Positions 63,689-64,000 of a stretch of 64,000 bases of DNA are shown here, in pieces. Source of the DNA: Streptomyces sp. MH60 (GTDB lineage: Bacteria; Actinomycetota; Actinomycetes; Streptomycetales; Streptomycetaceae); NCBI RefSeq assembly GCF_002939385.1, contig NZ_MULI01000001.1:62001-126000 (forward strand), given 5' to 3'. A program made the translations under genes and the position numbers. Position 1 is the stretch's first letter. Each line of letters starts with the position of its first letter. The notes under the pieces were generated by a model. That model was not told the origin of the DNA. It did no database searches and saw only the letters and a program-made list of their open reading frames with translations.

Positions 63689-64000
63689 ATGCGTATCGCG
63701 GTGATCGGGGCGGGCGGCGTCGGAGGCTATTTCGGGGCCCGGCTGGCCGCCGCGGGGAACGAGGTCACCTTCGTGGCCCGCGGTGCGCACCTGGAGGCCG
63801 TGCGCCGGACCGGCCTGGTCGTCCACAGCCCCCTGGGCGAGTTGCGCACCTCGCCCGACTCCGTGGTGGGGAGCATCTCGGAGCTGGGCCCCACCGATCT
63901 GGTCCTCGTCGCCGTCAAACTGTGGGACACCGAGGCCGTGGCCGACCAGCTGCGGTCCTCGGCGGCGCACGGGGCTCCGGTGCTGTCACTGCAGAACGGG
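63689..64000 (+). CDS. panE: 2-dehydropantoate 2-reductase-like (partial, runs off window)
   Basis: First 104 residues of an ApbA/PanE-family ketoacid reductase. The NADP-binding motif is RIAVIGAGGVGGYFGARLAAAG; FVARGAHLEAVRRTGLVV and DLVLVAVKLWDTEAV continue the Rossmann fold. Truncated by the window end at residue 104, so the catalytic Lys/Glu cannot be seen; several Streptomyces paralogues are not true PanE. Confidence 0.85.
   Translation, partial: MRIAVIGAGGVGGYFGARLAAAGNEVTFVARGAHLEAVRRTGLVVHSPLGELRTSPDSVVGSISELGPTDLVLVAVKLWDTEAVADQLRSSAAHGAPVLSLQNG

Overview
The window is very GC-rich actinobacterial DNA. GTG and TTG starts are common, GGAGG-type ribosome sites are frequent, and a complete coelichelin-type siderophore cluster, a DasR-like site, a Zur-like box and DmdR/IdeR iron boxes are all present. 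Together these point to a Streptomyces chromosome, probably an accessory or arm region. I saw no rRNA, tRNA, insertion sequence, phage or CRISPR array.

Left flank (1-17 kb): a YVTN-type lipoprotein and an ankyrin protein that overlap by 4 nt; a maleylpyruvate-isomerase-like protein; an AI-2E family permease; a TetR regulator and an SDR oxidoreductase whose promoters share an operator; glycerol kinase; NAD synthetase; a 1002-aa secreted PA14/propeller/CBM/DUF1080 protein; a DEAD-box helicase with an apparent frameshift; an alpha/beta hydrolase behind two tandem palindromes; a small PGPGW-like membrane protein; a secreted S15-type peptidase; and a DUF5302-like protein.

Centre (17.0-39.7 kb): the siderophore cluster cchA-cchK. 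CchB N-hydroxylates ornithine and CchA formylates it. CchH (3671 aa) is a three-module NRPS whose A-domain codes read as hfOrn, Thr and hOrn. CchK is the MbtH partner and CchJ a Fes-like esterase. CchC/D/E/F form a ferric-siderophore importer. CchG and CchI are two ABC half-transporters with complementary loss of ATP-site motifs. Iron boxes lie before cchA, cchB, cchE, cchF, cchH and between cchJ and cchK.

Right flank (39.7-64 kb): a DinB protein; a MarR/FAD-monooxygenase pair and a TetR/TetX-like-monooxygenase pair, each with its own operator palindromes; a small membrane protein; a chitin-degrading pair (AA10 LPMO and GH19 chitinase) behind a DasR-like site; a leucine-rich-repeat-variant protein with an inserted Cys cluster; an alpha/beta hydrolase paralogous to the one near 13 kb, divergent from a MerR gene; a Tat-exported ferritin-like protein; a VOC protein; a zinc uptake locus (aztA divergent from aztB-aztD1-aztC-aztD2) with a Zur-like box; a 25-codon gene for a bL37-like ribosomal protein; an AraC regulator with a hydrolase; an AhpD-like protein divergent from a pirin; an HD protein; a GlxA-like regulator; a haloperoxidase-type hydrolase; and a CGNR regulator divergent from a truncated panE-like gene.

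Much of the window is small regulator-plus-enzyme pairs around metal-acquisition loci. The most informative observations are the CchG/CchI ATP-site complementarity, the non-canonical third C domain and the 30-bp repeat linker in CchH, the doubled AztD and divergent AztA, the bL37-like micro-gene beside the zinc locus, and several perfect operators.
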